DNA of 64,000 bases from JASGMR01 sp963664675 (GCA_963664675.2 CAXXLB010000014.1:248001-312000), one strand, 5' to 3'; shown: positions 8,768 to 18,129, numbered from the stretch's first letter. Translations and numbers: made by a program. Notes: generated by a model from the sequence alone, not told the origin.

Positions 8768-9553
8768 CTAATTCGTCTCTATTCTTATTACTTCACCTTC
8801 TTTAACGTTGAGAAGATTCTTAAGACTCGATTTGTTTGTTGCTATTTCCAGAAAACCGCTTCCATCGATGTGAGCTAACAACTCGTTACTTCTCACATCA
8901 TAATATGTTCTGTCATAGATCAGTTCGTATTTTTTCTTTCCTAAAACGAGATACATGGGGTCACCGAATTCGATGTTTTCAAAAAATGAGTTGGGAATAT
9001 TAGTTTCCATATTTCCAAAATGATCGAAAAAAGCGATTTCTCCCACTATATATTTTCCGTCCCTATGGGGCTGCTTGAAAGATATACTTTCATAAGTGAG
9101 AAATCTGGAACCGAATTCTGATATTTTTACTCCCTTGGAAAAGTGTGCCGCCACCGGCGCGAATATGTCCCTGCCGTGAAAACTCACGGAATTCTTGTCG
9201 TTAAAGAACTCCGGATTTTCAAGTTCTCTCATATCCGAAAGCTCGTTGCCCAGGATAACAAATGTGAATAATCCGTTGTCCGGTCCTATAAAAGTGTTTC
9301 CATCTTTAGTCTGAAGAATGATGGGTTTTCTTGAAGTTCCGACACTAGGATCCACTACAGAAAGAAAGACCGTTCCCGTGGGAAAATCCTTCACGGCCCT
9401 CTGAAGAATGTATGCGCCCTGTTTGATATCGAAAGGATTGATTTCGTGACAGATATCTATAATTTCCACATCTGGATTTATCCTCTTAATAACGGCCTTG
9501 GCAGAGGCTATGTAATATGAATCTCTTCCCCAATCACTTAAAAAAGCAATCAT
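8768..9553 (-). CDS. S-adenosyl-L-methionine hydrolase (DUF62, adenosine-forming)
   Basis: 261 aa of the DUF62 family, the SAM-hydroxide adenosyltransferases related to fluorinase and chlorinase. N-terminal features fit: LSDWGRDSYY, ICHEINPFDIKQGAY, VFLSVVDPSVGTSR and IGPDNGLF. These enzymes split SAM with water into adenosine and methionine; the physiological role is poorly understood. Cytoplasmic. Its ATG lies 20 bases inside the upstream DUF123 gene and its stop is four bases before the nucleotidyltransferase gene, so translation is probably coupled. Confidence 0.9.
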   Translation of the reverse strand: MIAFLSDWGRDSYYIASAKAVIKRINPDVEIIDICHEINPFDIKQGAYILQRAVKDFPTGTVFLSVVDPSVGTSRKPIILQTKDGNTFIGPDNGLFTFVILGNELSDMRELENPEFFNDKNSVSFHGRDIFAPVAAHFSKGVKISEFGSRFLTYESISFKQPHRDGKYIVGEIAFFDHFGNMETNIPNSFFENIEFGDPMYLVLGKKKYELIYDRTYYDVRSNELLAHIDGSGFLEIATNKSSLKNLLNVKEGEVIRIETN

Positions 9554-9959
9554 GACTTACCTCCAAATTTATTAAATAGGTGAAGAGGGACGACAATTTT
9601 CCCTTTTCAACTCTATAAAGATTAGATTCTGTTTTGCAATCGCTCGATCCAAACCCCTTTATTCCTTTGCCATAATTCGATACAAAAGATGAAAGCTGTT
9701 CTTCTATTTTTGTTTGCGAGGGTAAAATAAAAGAAAATATCACTTTTGAATCTTCGCTGTTCAATAAATAATCTATGTGCCAGTGTAACTTTTTTTTCTT
9801 AGACAGATGATGGCTTAATCTTCCGGATAGGCTGTTCATGGCTGAACCAACGTAAGCATAAAATCCCTTTTTCAGATTCCATGATTTGGATTTGGACTCG
9901 ATTTTATTTTCTTTTTGCAATTCGATAATTAAAATATAACAACCTTTATTCACTGTCAT
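9534..9959 (-). CDS. DUF123 / GIY-YIG-like protein
   Basis: Residues match DUF123, a GIY-YIG-superfamily domain: N-terminal YILIIEL, then KKGFYAYVGSAMNSLSGRLSHHL, LHWHIDYLL, and a C-terminal GFGSSDC followed by a basic tail. The family is described as predicted nuclease, but its biological role is not established. I choose ATG 9959 (141 aa) over the longer frame starting at 10001, because conserved homology begins there and an extended -10 box ends only ten bases upstream, which would make the mRNA nearly leaderless. First gene of the operon running to the rhomboid gene. Confidence 0.75.
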   Translation of the reverse strand: MTVNKGCYILIIELQKENKIESKSKSWNLKKGFYAYVGSAMNSLSGRLSHHLSKKKKLHWHIDYLLNSEDSKVIFSFILPSQTKIEEQLSSFVSNYGKGIKGFGSSDCKTESNLYRVEKGKLSSLFTYLINLEVSHDCFFK

Positions 9960-9969
9960 AACATAATAA

Positions 9970-9978
9970 ATTATACCA
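9970..9978 (-). promoter_or_regulatory. Extended -10 promoter of the 9959-1901 operon
   Basis: The minus strand reads TGGTATAAT at 9978-9970, with no convincing -35. The transcription start should fall near 9962-9965, leaving at most about six untranslated bases before the ATG at 9959. Confidence 0.5.
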
Positions 9979-9997
9979 AAATGAACCACGATAGATA

Positions 9998-10034
9998 ACA
10001 AAAAAGAGCCGGCAAACGATATGAACCGGCTCTT
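9998..10034 (-). terminator. Intrinsic terminator after the YibE/F-like gene
   Basis: AAGAGCCGG and CCGGCTCTT (10004-10012 and 10026-10034) form a strong 9-bp stem with a 13-base loop; on the minus strand it is followed by a run of six T. It separates the YibE/F gene from the next operon's promoter, which starts about 20 bases on. Confidence 0.85.
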
Positions 10035-10051
10035 TCTGAAGTGATATTTGA

Positions 10052-11182
10052 TTAATTGTTATTTTTTTCCCTTACTTTGCCGATTATCATTCCCGCGAAG
10101 ACGGCCGTCAATGGAGCAACTAAAACCAGACCGATACTTCCCACGAGTGTTCGCATAATTTCCGAGGCTACGATTTTGAGATTTAAAATTCTTGAAAAAC
10201 TGGAATTCTGAACCATGAACAGCATAAGCAATGGGAGAAAACTTCCCGAGTAAGCCAGTAAGAGTGTAGTTGTCATTGTTCCTATGACAGCTTTTCCAAC
10301 ATTGAATCCTGATTTTATCAGTTCTGCCGGGCCAATATCGGGTCTCTTTATTTTTATCTCAGTTATTGAGGCGGAAACATCCATTGCAATATCCATACTT
10401 GCGCCTGAAGCACCGATTACTACCGCAGAAAAGAAAATATCTCTCATATTCAAACCCGTATTACCACTGAAGAGTAATGTTTCGGCAAATGCCTGTGTCA
10501 TGCCGCTTAATTGAAGTTTGTCACCGAAGAAAATAGTCAGGAAGATGGTCAGAGCGAGACCGCTGACCGTTCCCAAAAAAGCTGCCGTTCCTTTTTTTGT
10601 GAATCCCGCAACCGAAAAGATAATTATCGCCGATAGGATCAGCAATGTTATGAAAGTTATTATTAAAGGTTCGCTTTCAGGATTCAAAAGTGATGGAATC
10701 AGATAGAACCACATGATCAAAAGACTGGCAACGAAGGAAAAAAGTGCCTGTAGTCCTGTGATTCTTGCAAATATTATCAATGCAACTACGAATGTTATAA
10801 AGAGAGCGAGTAACCATGGCTGCCTGTAGACCTCTATTGTCTTGGCGTTTGAAATTTCACCATCCTTTATGAGTAATGCTATTTGTGCTACATCACCCTT
10901 TTTGAAATAGCTGTCCAGATCCATTTTTCCGTTTAGAGTGTTGGATGCGGTTACTTTTGTTCCCTTGTATTCTCCGGAAGTTATTAAAACTTCGACTTCC
11001 TGATATCCTATTGGGGCCAGCCCACATGTTATCATTTCGCTATCATCCGTATTTAGAACCGTACCGTAAGTTTCAATTATATTCTGGTCTTTTGTAGAAT
11101 TATTACTATAATTCAAAAAGAAAAACAACATTACGACTATCGATATTATAAAGATTATAGATTTTAAGAGATTTTTTTTCAC
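10052..11182 (-). CDS. YibE/F-like multi-pass membrane protein
   Basis: 376 aa from a GTG at 11182, preceded by AAGGTAATGAT; an upstream in-frame ATG at 11269 would run through the phosphatase terminator and is unlikely. One N-terminal helix (about 8-25) is followed by an exported domain of about 100 residues, then about seven membrane helices with YibE/F features (conserved FSAVVIGASGASMDIAMDVSAS, which contains small residues and two Asp, and LLLAYSGSFLPLL). The family is widespread in Gram-positives and Thermotogota; its function is unknown and transport is only suspected. It lies downstream of the alkaline phosphatase gene but behind that gene's own terminator. Confidence 0.8.
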   Translation of the reverse strand: MKKNLLKSIIFIISIVVMLFFFLNYSNNSTKDQNIIETYGTVLNTDDSEMITCGLAPIGYQEVEVLITSGEYKGTKVTASNTLNGKMDLDSYFKKGDVAQIALLIKDGEISNAKTIEVYRQPWLLALFITFVVALIIFARITGLQALFSFVASLLIMWFYLIPSLLNPESEPLIITFITLLILSAIIIFSVAGFTKKGTAAFLGTVSGLALTIFLTIFFGDKLQLSGMTQAFAETLLFSGNTGLNMRDIFFSAVVIGASGASMDIAMDVSASITEIKIKRPDIGPAELIKSGFNVGKAVIGTMTTTLLLAYSGSFLPLLMLFMVQNSSFSRILNLKIVASEIMRTLVGSIGLVLVAPLTAVFAGMIIGKVREKNNN

Positions 11183-11211
11183 ATCATTACCTTCTTTATT
11201 AAGCAAAATTA

Positions 11212-11242
11212 AGCAAAAATAAAGCCGGCAAAAGCCGGCTTT
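11212..11242 (-). terminator. Intrinsic terminator after alkaline phosphatase
   Basis: AAAGCCGGC-AAAA-GCCGGCTTT (11221-11242) forms a 9-bp stem with a 4-base loop; on the minus strand the stem is followed by ATTTTTG. It begins 17 bases after the phosphatase stop. Confidence 0.85.
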
Positions 11243-11258
11243 TTTAACAATCTGTTTA

Positions 11259-12692
11259 TTATAATTCAAATCCCCCGGCCTGTGCCATCGTCTGACCGAC
11301 TTCCGTATTATCTTTGTAACCTCCGAATAGTACTGAATTAATTCCTACTGCCGACAGAGGAATCGCCGTACCAGTATGAGCGTATGTTGTCCACATTAAA
11401 TTTGCTCTTTCAGAAACAATGTGTGCCACTGCAATTGCAACGGGGTCATATGAACCGTATTCTACACCAACGAAAATATTAGCTGCAGCACCCTTTGTAT
11501 CAACAGCATCCATGGCTCTTGAAATTTCATAGTATTCTCTATCATCCAAGTTTGTCAGACCGAACTGATCCGCCATGAATTCGAAGAATTCATCTCTTTT
11601 TCCCGTTTCATAAACATATTGAGCCTGATCTTCAATGGAAGTTTTCACAAGATCGATCGGCACCATGTCCAGAAAATAATTTGTCGCGAATCCCAATCCC
11701 ATACCACCGGTTTCGTGGTCGCCACAAACCAGTATGAGGGTCTCATCAGCGTGGTTCTGCAAGAAATCGTATCCGACTTTAACCGCTTCGTCGAATGCAA
11801 GGGTATCCCAGATTGTACCGGCGATATCGTTTGCGTGACATGCGTGGTCGATTCTTCCGCCTTCGACCATCAGGAAAAATCCATTTTCATTCGATGATAA
11901 AGCGTCAACAGCCGCTGAGGTCATTTCTGCAAGCGAAGGAAGGAGCATTTTGTCATTGACTCTGTCGATTTCGTAAGGGATATGGGAATAAGTGAATAAT
12001 GCCAGAACCTTATCCTCAGTGGTAAAATCGGTATTCATGAAATCTTCAGCACCTTCCGAACCCCAGAATACATCATAACCCGCGTCCGAAAAATCATCCA
12101 GAAGATTGATATCGTCGTTCCTTTTCGATTTTATCGTACTTCCCGTAGGATCTACGGAATCTTTCGGGAAATCCTGAGGAATGAAGTGTCTCACCCCACC
12201 GCCGGCGATGAAGTCAATTGCATTGGCCAGGTAATCATCGGCTATTCCGTTTTCATCGTTTCTGTCGGGATTATGTGCGCCGAAAACAGCAGGAGTCGCA
12301 TGTGTGACTCTTGTTGTTGTGACTAAACCTGTGCTCATTCCCTTATCCTGTGCCGCCTGTAACAATGTTTTGAGCTCCGTTCCGTCGGGTAAAACGGAGA
12401 TCATACCGTTATTAGTTTTGTGCCCTGTTGCAAGAGCTGTTCCGGCTGCAGCAGAATCGGTAACCAGAGTATCGGCCGAATAAGTAGTGTTTATACCGGC
12501 CACCGGAAATTGATTAATAACCAATTTTGCATCATTATCGCCCGTGATATGTCTGTAATAATATTCCGCTATCTGTCTCTGTGAGGCACCGAGTCCATCG
12601 CCGATAAAATAAAATACGTATTTAGGTGCCGCTGCAAAAATAACTGATGAAATAACTAACAATAAGGCTAAAATCAATAAACCTTTCTTCAT
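11259..12692 (-). CDS. phoA: Alkaline phosphatase, secreted
   Basis: 477 aa with a clear signal peptide (KKGLLILALLLVISSVIFA, cleavage near residue 20-21). Catalytic features of the PhoA family are present: Asp32 in IGDGLG (metal), the nucleophile Ser80 in DSAAAGTALATG, the metal-binding EGGRIDHACHAND and GDHETGG. It hydrolyses phosphomonoesters outside the cytoplasmic membrane to release phosphate. The ATG is preceded by AGGAGG. It has its own promoter-like TGCTAGAAT upstream and a hairpin terminator downstream, so it is probably monocistronic. No Pho box was recognised. Confidence 0.95.
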   Translation of the reverse strand: MKKGLLILALLLVISSVIFAAAPKYVFYFIGDGLGASQRQIAEYYYRHITGDNDAKLVINQFPVAGINTTYSADTLVTDSAAAGTALATGHKTNNGMISVLPDGTELKTLLQAAQDKGMSTGLVTTTRVTHATPAVFGAHNPDRNDENGIADDYLANAIDFIAGGGVRHFIPQDFPKDSVDPTGSTIKSKRNDDINLLDDFSDAGYDVFWGSEGAEDFMNTDFTTEDKVLALFTYSHIPYEIDRVNDKMLLPSLAEMTSAAVDALSSNENGFFLMVEGGRIDHACHANDIAGTIWDTLAFDEAVKVGYDFLQNHADETLILVCGDHETGGMGLGFATNYFLDMVPIDLVKTSIEDQAQYVYETGKRDEFFEFMADQFGLTNLDDREYYEISRAMDAVDTKGAAANIFVGVEYGSYDPVAIAVAHIVSERANLMWTTYAHTGTAIPLSAVGINSVLFGGYKDNTEVGQTMAQAGGFEL

Positions 12693-12733
12693 AAAAAACC
12701 TCCTGAATTATAGATAATGTAATTTCCAAAAGA

Positions 12734-12742
12734 ATTCTAGCA
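12734..12742 (-). promoter_or_regulatory. Extended -10 upstream of alkaline phosphatase
   Basis: The minus strand reads TGCTAGAAT, about 42 bases before the phosphatase ATG, without a clear -35. The 388-base region 12693-13080 between phosphatase and hydrogenase otherwise shows only AT-rich sequence and the divergent hydrogenase promoter. Confidence 0.4.
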
Positions 12743-13014
12743 ACGAAAATTGTTAACTTCTATACAAAAAACATTTTTTTTATAAAGAGTCGGAAATAGT
12801 CAAGAAATAAAAGATATGTTTTTATTCAGCCGATTAAAAATATTAAGTTCTATAAATTGTGATGAAAAATATTTTGAGAAAATGAATAATTGAAAGGAAC
12901 GGTTTTCACAGTTTATAAGTTTTCCCAATTGTAAAGATAAGACCTTTATGCGTAAGAATATTTTAGAGTATTTTCAAAATTTTTACTTATATTTATAAAT
13001 TACTCGCTTCTCTG

Positions 13015-13023
13015 TGGTAAAAT
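13015..13023 (+). promoter_or_regulatory. Extended -10 upstream of the hydrogenase gene
   Basis: TGGTAAAAT lies about 58 bases before the chosen GTG start. A second, weaker possibility is TTTTCA-17-TATAAA just upstream (about 12973-13001). Confidence 0.45.
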
Positions 13024-13080
13024 CATTTGAGAGAAAAATCACAAAGTGAGGTTAAGCAATTTTCGAATGGAGGTGCTGTT

Positions 13081-14829
13081 GTGCCTGTAACAGTTACAAT
13101 AAATGGCAAAGAATATCAGGTAAAAGAAGGAATAAGTGTTTTAAATGCTTGTAAAGAAGCGGGGGTTTATGTTCCCACGTTATGTTATCATCCTTCTTTA
13201 TCAGTTGTAGGTTCTTGTAGAGTATGCGTGGTAGAAATTGAAGGATTCAGAAATTTGACTCCGGCCTGTGCCACTGAAGTACGCGATGGAATGGTAATAA
13301 GTACAAATTCAGAAAGAGTGCAAAGATCTGTTAAATTCAATTTGGCACTTTTGCTTGCAAATCATCCTAATGATTGTATGACCTGTAATCAAAACAACAA
13401 ATGTGAATTTCAGGATTTGATTTACAGATATGATATCGAGGATGTTTTTCCGAAAAGTTTGAGAAATCTACCTTATGATGAATCGAGTCCATCTCTGTTT
13501 AGGGATATGAACAAATGTATAAATTGTGGTAGATGTGTAAGGATCTGTGAGGAAAAACAGGGGTTAGCTATACTGTCTCCTACAGGGAGAGGTCACGAAG
13601 TAATTCCTCTACCGGCGCTGGCGGCTCCAATTGCAGCGACAGATTGTATAAATTGTGGCCAGTGTGCTACCGTTTGTCCCGTTGGTGCAATAACCGAGAG
13701 GATGGAGTTTAGAGAAGTGATGAAGCAGCTGGAAAATAAAGATAAAGTGGTTGTTGTTCAAACTGCTCCTGCGGTAAGAGTTGCATTTGCCGAAGAATTT
13801 GGGGAACCGGCCGGAACGGTTTCTATAGGTAAAATGGTGGCTGCAATAAGAAAAGTTGGATTTGATTATGTTTTCGATACGGATTTTGCGGCAGATTTGA
13901 CGATAATGGAAGAAGGATCTGAATTGTTGGGAAGAGTAAAAGAAGGCGGAAAATTCCCTATGTTCACTTCATGTTGTCCAGGATGGGTAAATCTGATGGA
14001 AAAATTATATCCCGAGTTCACTGAGAATCTTTCTTCAAGTAGATCCCCTCATGAAATGCTCGGTTCTGTTGCTAAAACGTATTTCGCCAAAAAGATAGGC
14101 AAAAAACCCGAAGATATTTATGTTGTTTCGATTATGCCCTGTACCGCAAAAAAAGACGAGAAAATCAGACCTCAATTGAAGGTCGAAGGATTGCCTTCCG
14201 TAGACGCGGTATTAACTACCAGGGAATTGGCAAAACTCGTTAAAATTAAGAATATACCGTATTTATCATTGGACGAAGATGAATATGATAATCCTCTTGG
14301 GAAATCTACCGGGGCGGCTGTGATTTTCGGAGCCACTGGAGGAGTTATGGAAGCGGCTTTGAGAACAGCATATGAACTTCATACCGGTGAAGAGTTACCC
14401 AAGTTGGATCTGGATTTTGCGAGAGGATTCAAAGGAGTTAAAGAGGCCGAGGTAGATATGAAAGGTACCAAAGTCAAGGTAGCTATCGTTCACGGTGGAA
14501 AAAATATAATTGAGCTTATGAATAAACTGAAATCCGGAGAAGCATTTTATCATTTCGTCGAAGTAATGGCGTGTCCGGGTGGATGTATAAACGGTGGAGG
14601 TCAGCCGAAATCAAATGATCCGGATTATTTGCAGAAAAGATTTGAAAGTATTTACAATATTGACAGAGAATTTCCAATCAGAAAATCGCATGAAAATCCG
14701 GATATTCAGGAATTATACAAAGAATTTTTGGAACATCCGCTTGGCCATATATCTCACGAAATATTACATACCACTTATAAAGGCAGAAAAATGTCTGTAA
14801 TTGAAAGAGAAAAGGAATTGAGTAAATAG
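13081..14829 (+). CDS. hydA: [FeFe] hydrogenase, monomeric HydA type
   Basis: 582 aa from GTG 13081, preceded by GGAGGTG; the in-frame TTG at 13027 has no ribosome site and adds nothing conserved. Order of domains: plant-type [2Fe-2S] (Cys35, 46, 49, 63), the His-Cys3 [4Fe-4S] stretch with CMTCNQNNKC, two [4Fe-4S] ferredoxin motifs (CINCGRCVRIC, CINCGQCATVCP), then the H-cluster signatures TSCCPGW, MPCTAKK and MACPGGCINGGGQ. It catalyses reversible proton reduction to H2 in the cytoplasm. Subunits HydB and HydC of the electron-bifurcating trimer are absent here, and a hairpin terminator follows, so it is a single-gene unit: either a stand-alone ferredoxin-type enzyme or a subunit with partners elsewhere. 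Confidence 0.95.
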   Translation: MPVTVTINGKEYQVKEGISVLNACKEAGVYVPTLCYHPSLSVVGSCRVCVVEIEGFRNLTPACATEVRDGMVISTNSERVQRSVKFNLALLLANHPNDCMTCNQNNKCEFQDLIYRYDIEDVFPKSLRNLPYDESSPSLFRDMNKCINCGRCVRICEEKQGLAILSPTGRGHEVIPLPALAAPIAATDCINCGQCATVCPVGAITERMEFREVMKQLENKDKVVVVQTAPAVRVAFAEEFGEPAGTVSIGKMVAAIRKVGFDYVFDTDFAADLTIMEEGSELLGRVKEGGKFPMFTSCCPGWVNLMEKLYPEFTENLSSSRSPHEMLGSVAKTYFAKKIGKKPEDIYVVSIMPCTAKKDEKIRPQLKVEGLPSVDAVLTTRELAKLVKIKNIPYLSLDEDEYDNPLGKSTGAAVIFGATGGVMEAALRTAYELHTGEELPKLDLDFARGFKGVKEAEVDMKGTKVKVAIVHGGKNIIELMNKLKSGEAFYHFVEVMACPGGCINGGGQPKSNDPDYLQKRFESIYNIDREFPIRKSHENPDIQELYKEFLEHPLGHISHEILHTTYKGRKMSVIEREKELSK

Positions 14830-14851
14830 GGGTAAGTCTTTTGTTTAGACG

Positions 14852-14876
14852 GGGAGGAGTTATCCTCCCTTTTTCT
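14852..14876 (+). terminator. Intrinsic terminator after hydA
   Basis: GGGAGGA-GTTA-TCCTCCC followed by TTTTTC, 22 bases past the hydrogenase stop. Confidence 0.9.
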
Positions 14877-14886
14877 TTGTGAAAAA

Positions 14887-14895
14887 TGATATAAT
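14887..14895 (+). promoter_or_regulatory. Extended -10 promoter for the three-gene ATPase/helicase cassette
   Basis: TGATATAAT directly after the hydA terminator and about 50 bases before the first ATG of the cassette. No strong -35. Confidence 0.5.
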
Positions 14896-14946
14896 TATAT
14901 TGTTCTTTATTTATTCAATTCGCGGTTACTTAGAGGGGTGTTTCGT

Positions 14947-16893
14947 ATGTCTTCTGAATCGGTTATCAACAATTTCAAAGATTTAAATTCCTTTATTGAA
15001 TCTCCACAGGGGAAGGTTCTCATTTCCAAGAAACTTGGATCAAGATATTATAAAATTTTGATTTCCAATGAGAAATTTTGTGTTATTCAAAAGGAGAATG
15101 AAAGAGGTTTTTTTTCGTTTATAAATCCTGTTGAAGAGGATGTTTATCTTCTTTTTGAAATTGATGAAAACGGTATGATAAAAATCAACGAAGTTTATGA
15201 TGAAAAAAAGCTCTTCAGGGAAATAGAAAAAATCATCGTTTCAAATGATTTCATATTTGAAGACACCGTGAATTTTTTAAAGAAAACCGAAGAAGGAAAG
15301 AAAATTCTTGAAAATATTTTAAATCAGATATTTTTGAAGAGGGTTAAAAAAACCCGTTCGATTGAAAAGGCCATGGAAGAGATAGTATCCAATTTTGAGA
15401 TCGATTCAAAAATTGTCAAAGAACTGGATGTACCTCTCAATATTCAAAAAGCCTATTTTGAAGCATTTAAAAAGGAAAGTGCAAAATGTCCGGCTTTTTC
15501 CGAAAAAATAAAAAAATTTATAAATGAATACAAACCCGATAGAGAAATACTGGAAGTATTTTTGAAAAAGCAATCCGATCTTATTACCAGAGATTTCGGG
15601 GATCTTGTACCCGACGATTATATTCAAAAATTACAGACTTCGTTTTTTGGTTTGAAAAGATATATAAAAGAAATCTTTCCCTGGATTGAAGTTGACGAAG
15701 ACATCGTGCTGAACGGAATTAAGAACCAGCTTTATAAATTTCCCGATAAGAAGCGTTGGCTGAATGCGGTTGATCTTCTCTTTAAAGATCAAAAACTCGC
15801 TTTCAAATACAAAGTTCACATAAATAATTTTTTCTCAATGAAGGATATAGAGAAAAAGATTCCCGATCTTAAAAAAGCATTTACCGGTTGGAAATACTGG
15901 ATTATAAAGGATATCGTAAAAAACGAAAATCCCCATGAAAATTTTGGTGAAGAATTCTCTTACATTTTTTCAGATGAAAATCTGAATATTATATCCGAAA
16001 AAAATAATTTTAACAGTTGTTTTGCCAAAATAGGGGAAACCAGTTTGAATTTCAACGGTATAGAAACTGACGGTAAATCCTATATGTACAGTGATATCAA
16101 TTGGATTCTGACTGAAAAAACCATGACTTCGGTGATAATCAAAGATCCGGAGGATATAGATTATCTGGGGAAGAAAAAATTTTACAGTGGAAAAGAGGAG
16201 ATATTGATACCTTTCTACAGACTCTATGAATTTGACATAAAGTCGGATGAAGAGAATCTGATTTCAATTTTATTTTCGAATAAAAATTGTGCGGAATCGA
16301 TGATACATTTTTTAGAGGAAATTCAAAAATCGGAAAATAAAAAGAAGATAATTAAAGAAGAAGAACTCAATAAAAAGCAAGAGGAAGAAATTGCAACTGA
16401 AGAAAAACCTTCAGAGAGCTTTTATTTGGAGAAAGATGATAAGGAAGATATTGAAATAGATCTCACTCACCCATTTTCAGAGAAAACTCTGGATGTTTTC
16501 AATGATGAGGAAAAGATATTTGGTGATGAAGTAATTGAAAAGAGCGAAATAGCTGAATCGGAGGAAGAAGACAACTCTTTGACAAGTGACGGTTCTGAAG
16601 AAATATTCGGTATATTGAGAGAAAAAATTTATGCATTGAATAAATTTATGAAAAGAATATTTGCAAAGATAATAATTGATTATGCTCCTCATACGGAAAT
16701 TGATCCTGAAGAAGCGGGAATACTTTTGAATCGTTTGATCATACTGGTGAACAATGTAAAATATAAAAAAAATCCACTCATTAAAATCATAAGAAAAGAT
16801 AAAAATTATTTTATCTGGGGAGACGGATTTGACGAAGAAATCATCTCCATGATTAAGGATGAGATCAAAAAAAACAGAGAGAAATTTGTTTGA
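14947..16893 (+). CDS. Large hydrophilic protein of unknown function, first gene of BrxD-like/Lhr-like cassette
   Basis: 648 aa. ATG 14947 is preceded by AGAGGGG at good spacing; an in-frame GTG nine bases earlier overlaps that site. I do not recognise a family with confidence. There is no signal peptide or membrane helix. The N-terminal 330 residues are Lys/Glu-rich and mainly helical; about 355-480 alternates strands ending in a helix and could be a PH-like fold; about 480-560 is a strongly acidic, probably disordered linker; the last 100 residues form a compact helical and beta tail ending near the C-terminus with YFIWGDGFDEEI. Position is constant with the two genes that follow (12-base gap). 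Architectures pairing a DUF2791 ATPase and SFII helicase with a TerB-N/TerB-C protein have been described, and this could be a diverged equivalent; that is inference. Confidence 0.6.
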   Translation: MSSESVINNFKDLNSFIESPQGKVLISKKLGSRYYKILISNEKFCVIQKENERGFFSFINPVEEDVYLLFEIDENGMIKINEVYDEKKLFREIEKIIVSNDFIFEDTVNFLKKTEEGKKILENILNQIFLKRVKKTRSIEKAMEEIVSNFEIDSKIVKELDVPLNIQKAYFEAFKKESAKCPAFSEKIKKFINEYKPDREILEVFLKKQSDLITRDFGDLVPDDYIQKLQTSFFGLKRYIKEIFPWIEVDEDIVLNGIKNQLYKFPDKKRWLNAVDLLFKDQKLAFKYKVHINNFFSMKDIEKKIPDLKKAFTGWKYWIIKDIVKNENPHENFGEEFSYIFSDENLNIISEKNNFNSCFAKIGETSLNFNGIETDGKSYMYSDINWILTEKTMTSVIIKDPEDIDYLGKKKFYSGKEEILIPFYRLYEFDIKSDEENLISILFSNKNCAESMIHFLEEIQKSENKKKIIKEEELNKKQEEEIATEEKPSESFYLEKDDKEDIEIDLTHPFSEKTLDVFNDEEKIFGDEVIEKSEIAESEEEDNSLTSDGSEEIFGILREKIYALNKFMKRIFAKIIIDYAPHTEIDPEEAGILLNRLIILVNNVKYKKNPLIKIIRKDKNYFIWGDGFDEEIISMIKDEIKKNREKFV

Positions 16894-16905
16894 AAGGTGA
16901 TTTAG

Positions 16906-18129
16906 ATGAATTATAGACCAATGTTTGAAGCAATTAGAATTGGAGCGGCCGTTCCAGTTGAATATATAGATGAATTGATTTTTGGAAGAGATGATGAAAA
17001 AAAAGCTATAATCGATGATTTAAATTTTGTTATAAATGGTAATAGCAAGATAAGGGTATTCGTTGGAGATTATGGTTTTGGAAAAACTTCTCTTGCAAGA
17101 TATGCCGAGCATCAGGCGATAGAAAAGGGAATGGTAATCAGTTATCTGTCTGAGAAGGATTACGATGAATTTCACAAGCAGGATGAGCTTTTTAAGTCTA
17201 TAATGAAAAACCTTACCCTGTTTGGAATAGACGGCAATCCGATCAGGATTTTTCTGGATGGTTGGGCACAGGAAAAGAGCGAGCTGATAAAGAACAGCGG
17301 GACGGAATTGAAAACTGTTGAAGAGACAAAGAATTATATTTTAAAAGACAGCGAAAATTTTTCCGACGGTTTGTTTGCACAGTTTTGTAGTGCCTATCTG
17401 TTTAAAGTGCTCAACAACGAGAGTGTTGAAGAATTGATTGCCTATATTATGGGTGAATCGGTTGATAAGAGATTCCTGAAAAGAAATGGTATTTATCATT
17501 TCCTTGCCAACGATGGCTGGAATTTTTTAAAAGCCTTTACCGTTCTGATGAAAAACATATCGATTCCGGGTTTACTAATTGTTATGGATGAAATGGAAAG
17601 TTTTATACATAAGAGAAGTGATTTGAGAAAAAAATCTTACAACCAGTTGAGAGAAATGGTTGATACGCTGAACAGCGGAAAATTGAGCGGCATATATTCC
17701 GTCTGGCTGGGAACACCTCTATGGTTTAACAACAATTATAAGGGTATCCGATCTAATACAGCCCTTTTCAACAGGCTTACAAACCTTTCCGGCAAACAGA
17801 CGAATCAATCGATTCTGATGAATCTCAATCCGATCACTTTAGGAGATATTGAAAATCTGGTCAATAAGTTGGTCGGAGACTACCAACAGGTGTATTCTAT
17901 AAATATTCCTGCAGAAAAAACGAAAAAAATATATGATTTTTTAATTGAAAATTATAAAGGAATTGAGGGTGAAGTGAGAGTTTCAACCAGGGAAATATCA
18001 AAACATGCGGTAGAACTGTTCGATTTGATCAAAGAAAATCCGGACATGTCGATGAATGATATTTTGAATATTGAGGTTGATACCACCGAAGAAAGAAAAA
18101 AGGAAACGAGTGTAAATGAGCTCTGGTAA
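16906..18129 (+). CDS. P-loop ATPase of the DUF2791 / BREX BrxD-like family
   Basis: 407 aa, ATG preceded by AAAGGTG. Walker A is GDYGFGKT at 54-61 and Walker B is LLIVMDEME with Asp228-Glu229; the N-terminal GRDDEKKAIIDDL and the long helical lid match the DUF2791 group (BREX system ATP-binding protein, BrxD), which is related to ORC/Cdc6-type AAA+ ATPases. Those proteins probably load or license a partner on DNA. Here it sits between an unknown protein and an Lhr-like helicase, and overlaps the helicase gene by 14 bases, so a complex is likely. No pglX, pglZ or brxC gene is within the window, so this is not a complete BREX locus. Confidence 0.75.
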   Translation: MNYRPMFEAIRIGAAVPVEYIDELIFGRDDEKKAIIDDLNFVINGNSKIRVFVGDYGFGKTSLARYAEHQAIEKGMVISYLSEKDYDEFHKQDELFKSIMKNLTLFGIDGNPIRIFLDGWAQEKSELIKNSGTELKTVEETKNYILKDSENFSDGLFAQFCSAYLFKVLNNESVEELIAYIMGESVDKRFLKRNGIYHFLANDGWNFLKAFTVLMKNISIPGLLIVMDEMESFIHKRSDLRKKSYNQLREMVDTLNSGKLSGIYSVWLGTPLWFNNNYKGIRSNTALFNRLTNLSGKQTNQSILMNLNPITLGDIENLVNKLVGDYQQVYSINIPAEKTKKIYDFLIENYKGIEGEVRVSTREISKHAVELFDLIKENPDMSMNDILNIEVDTTEERKKETSVNELW

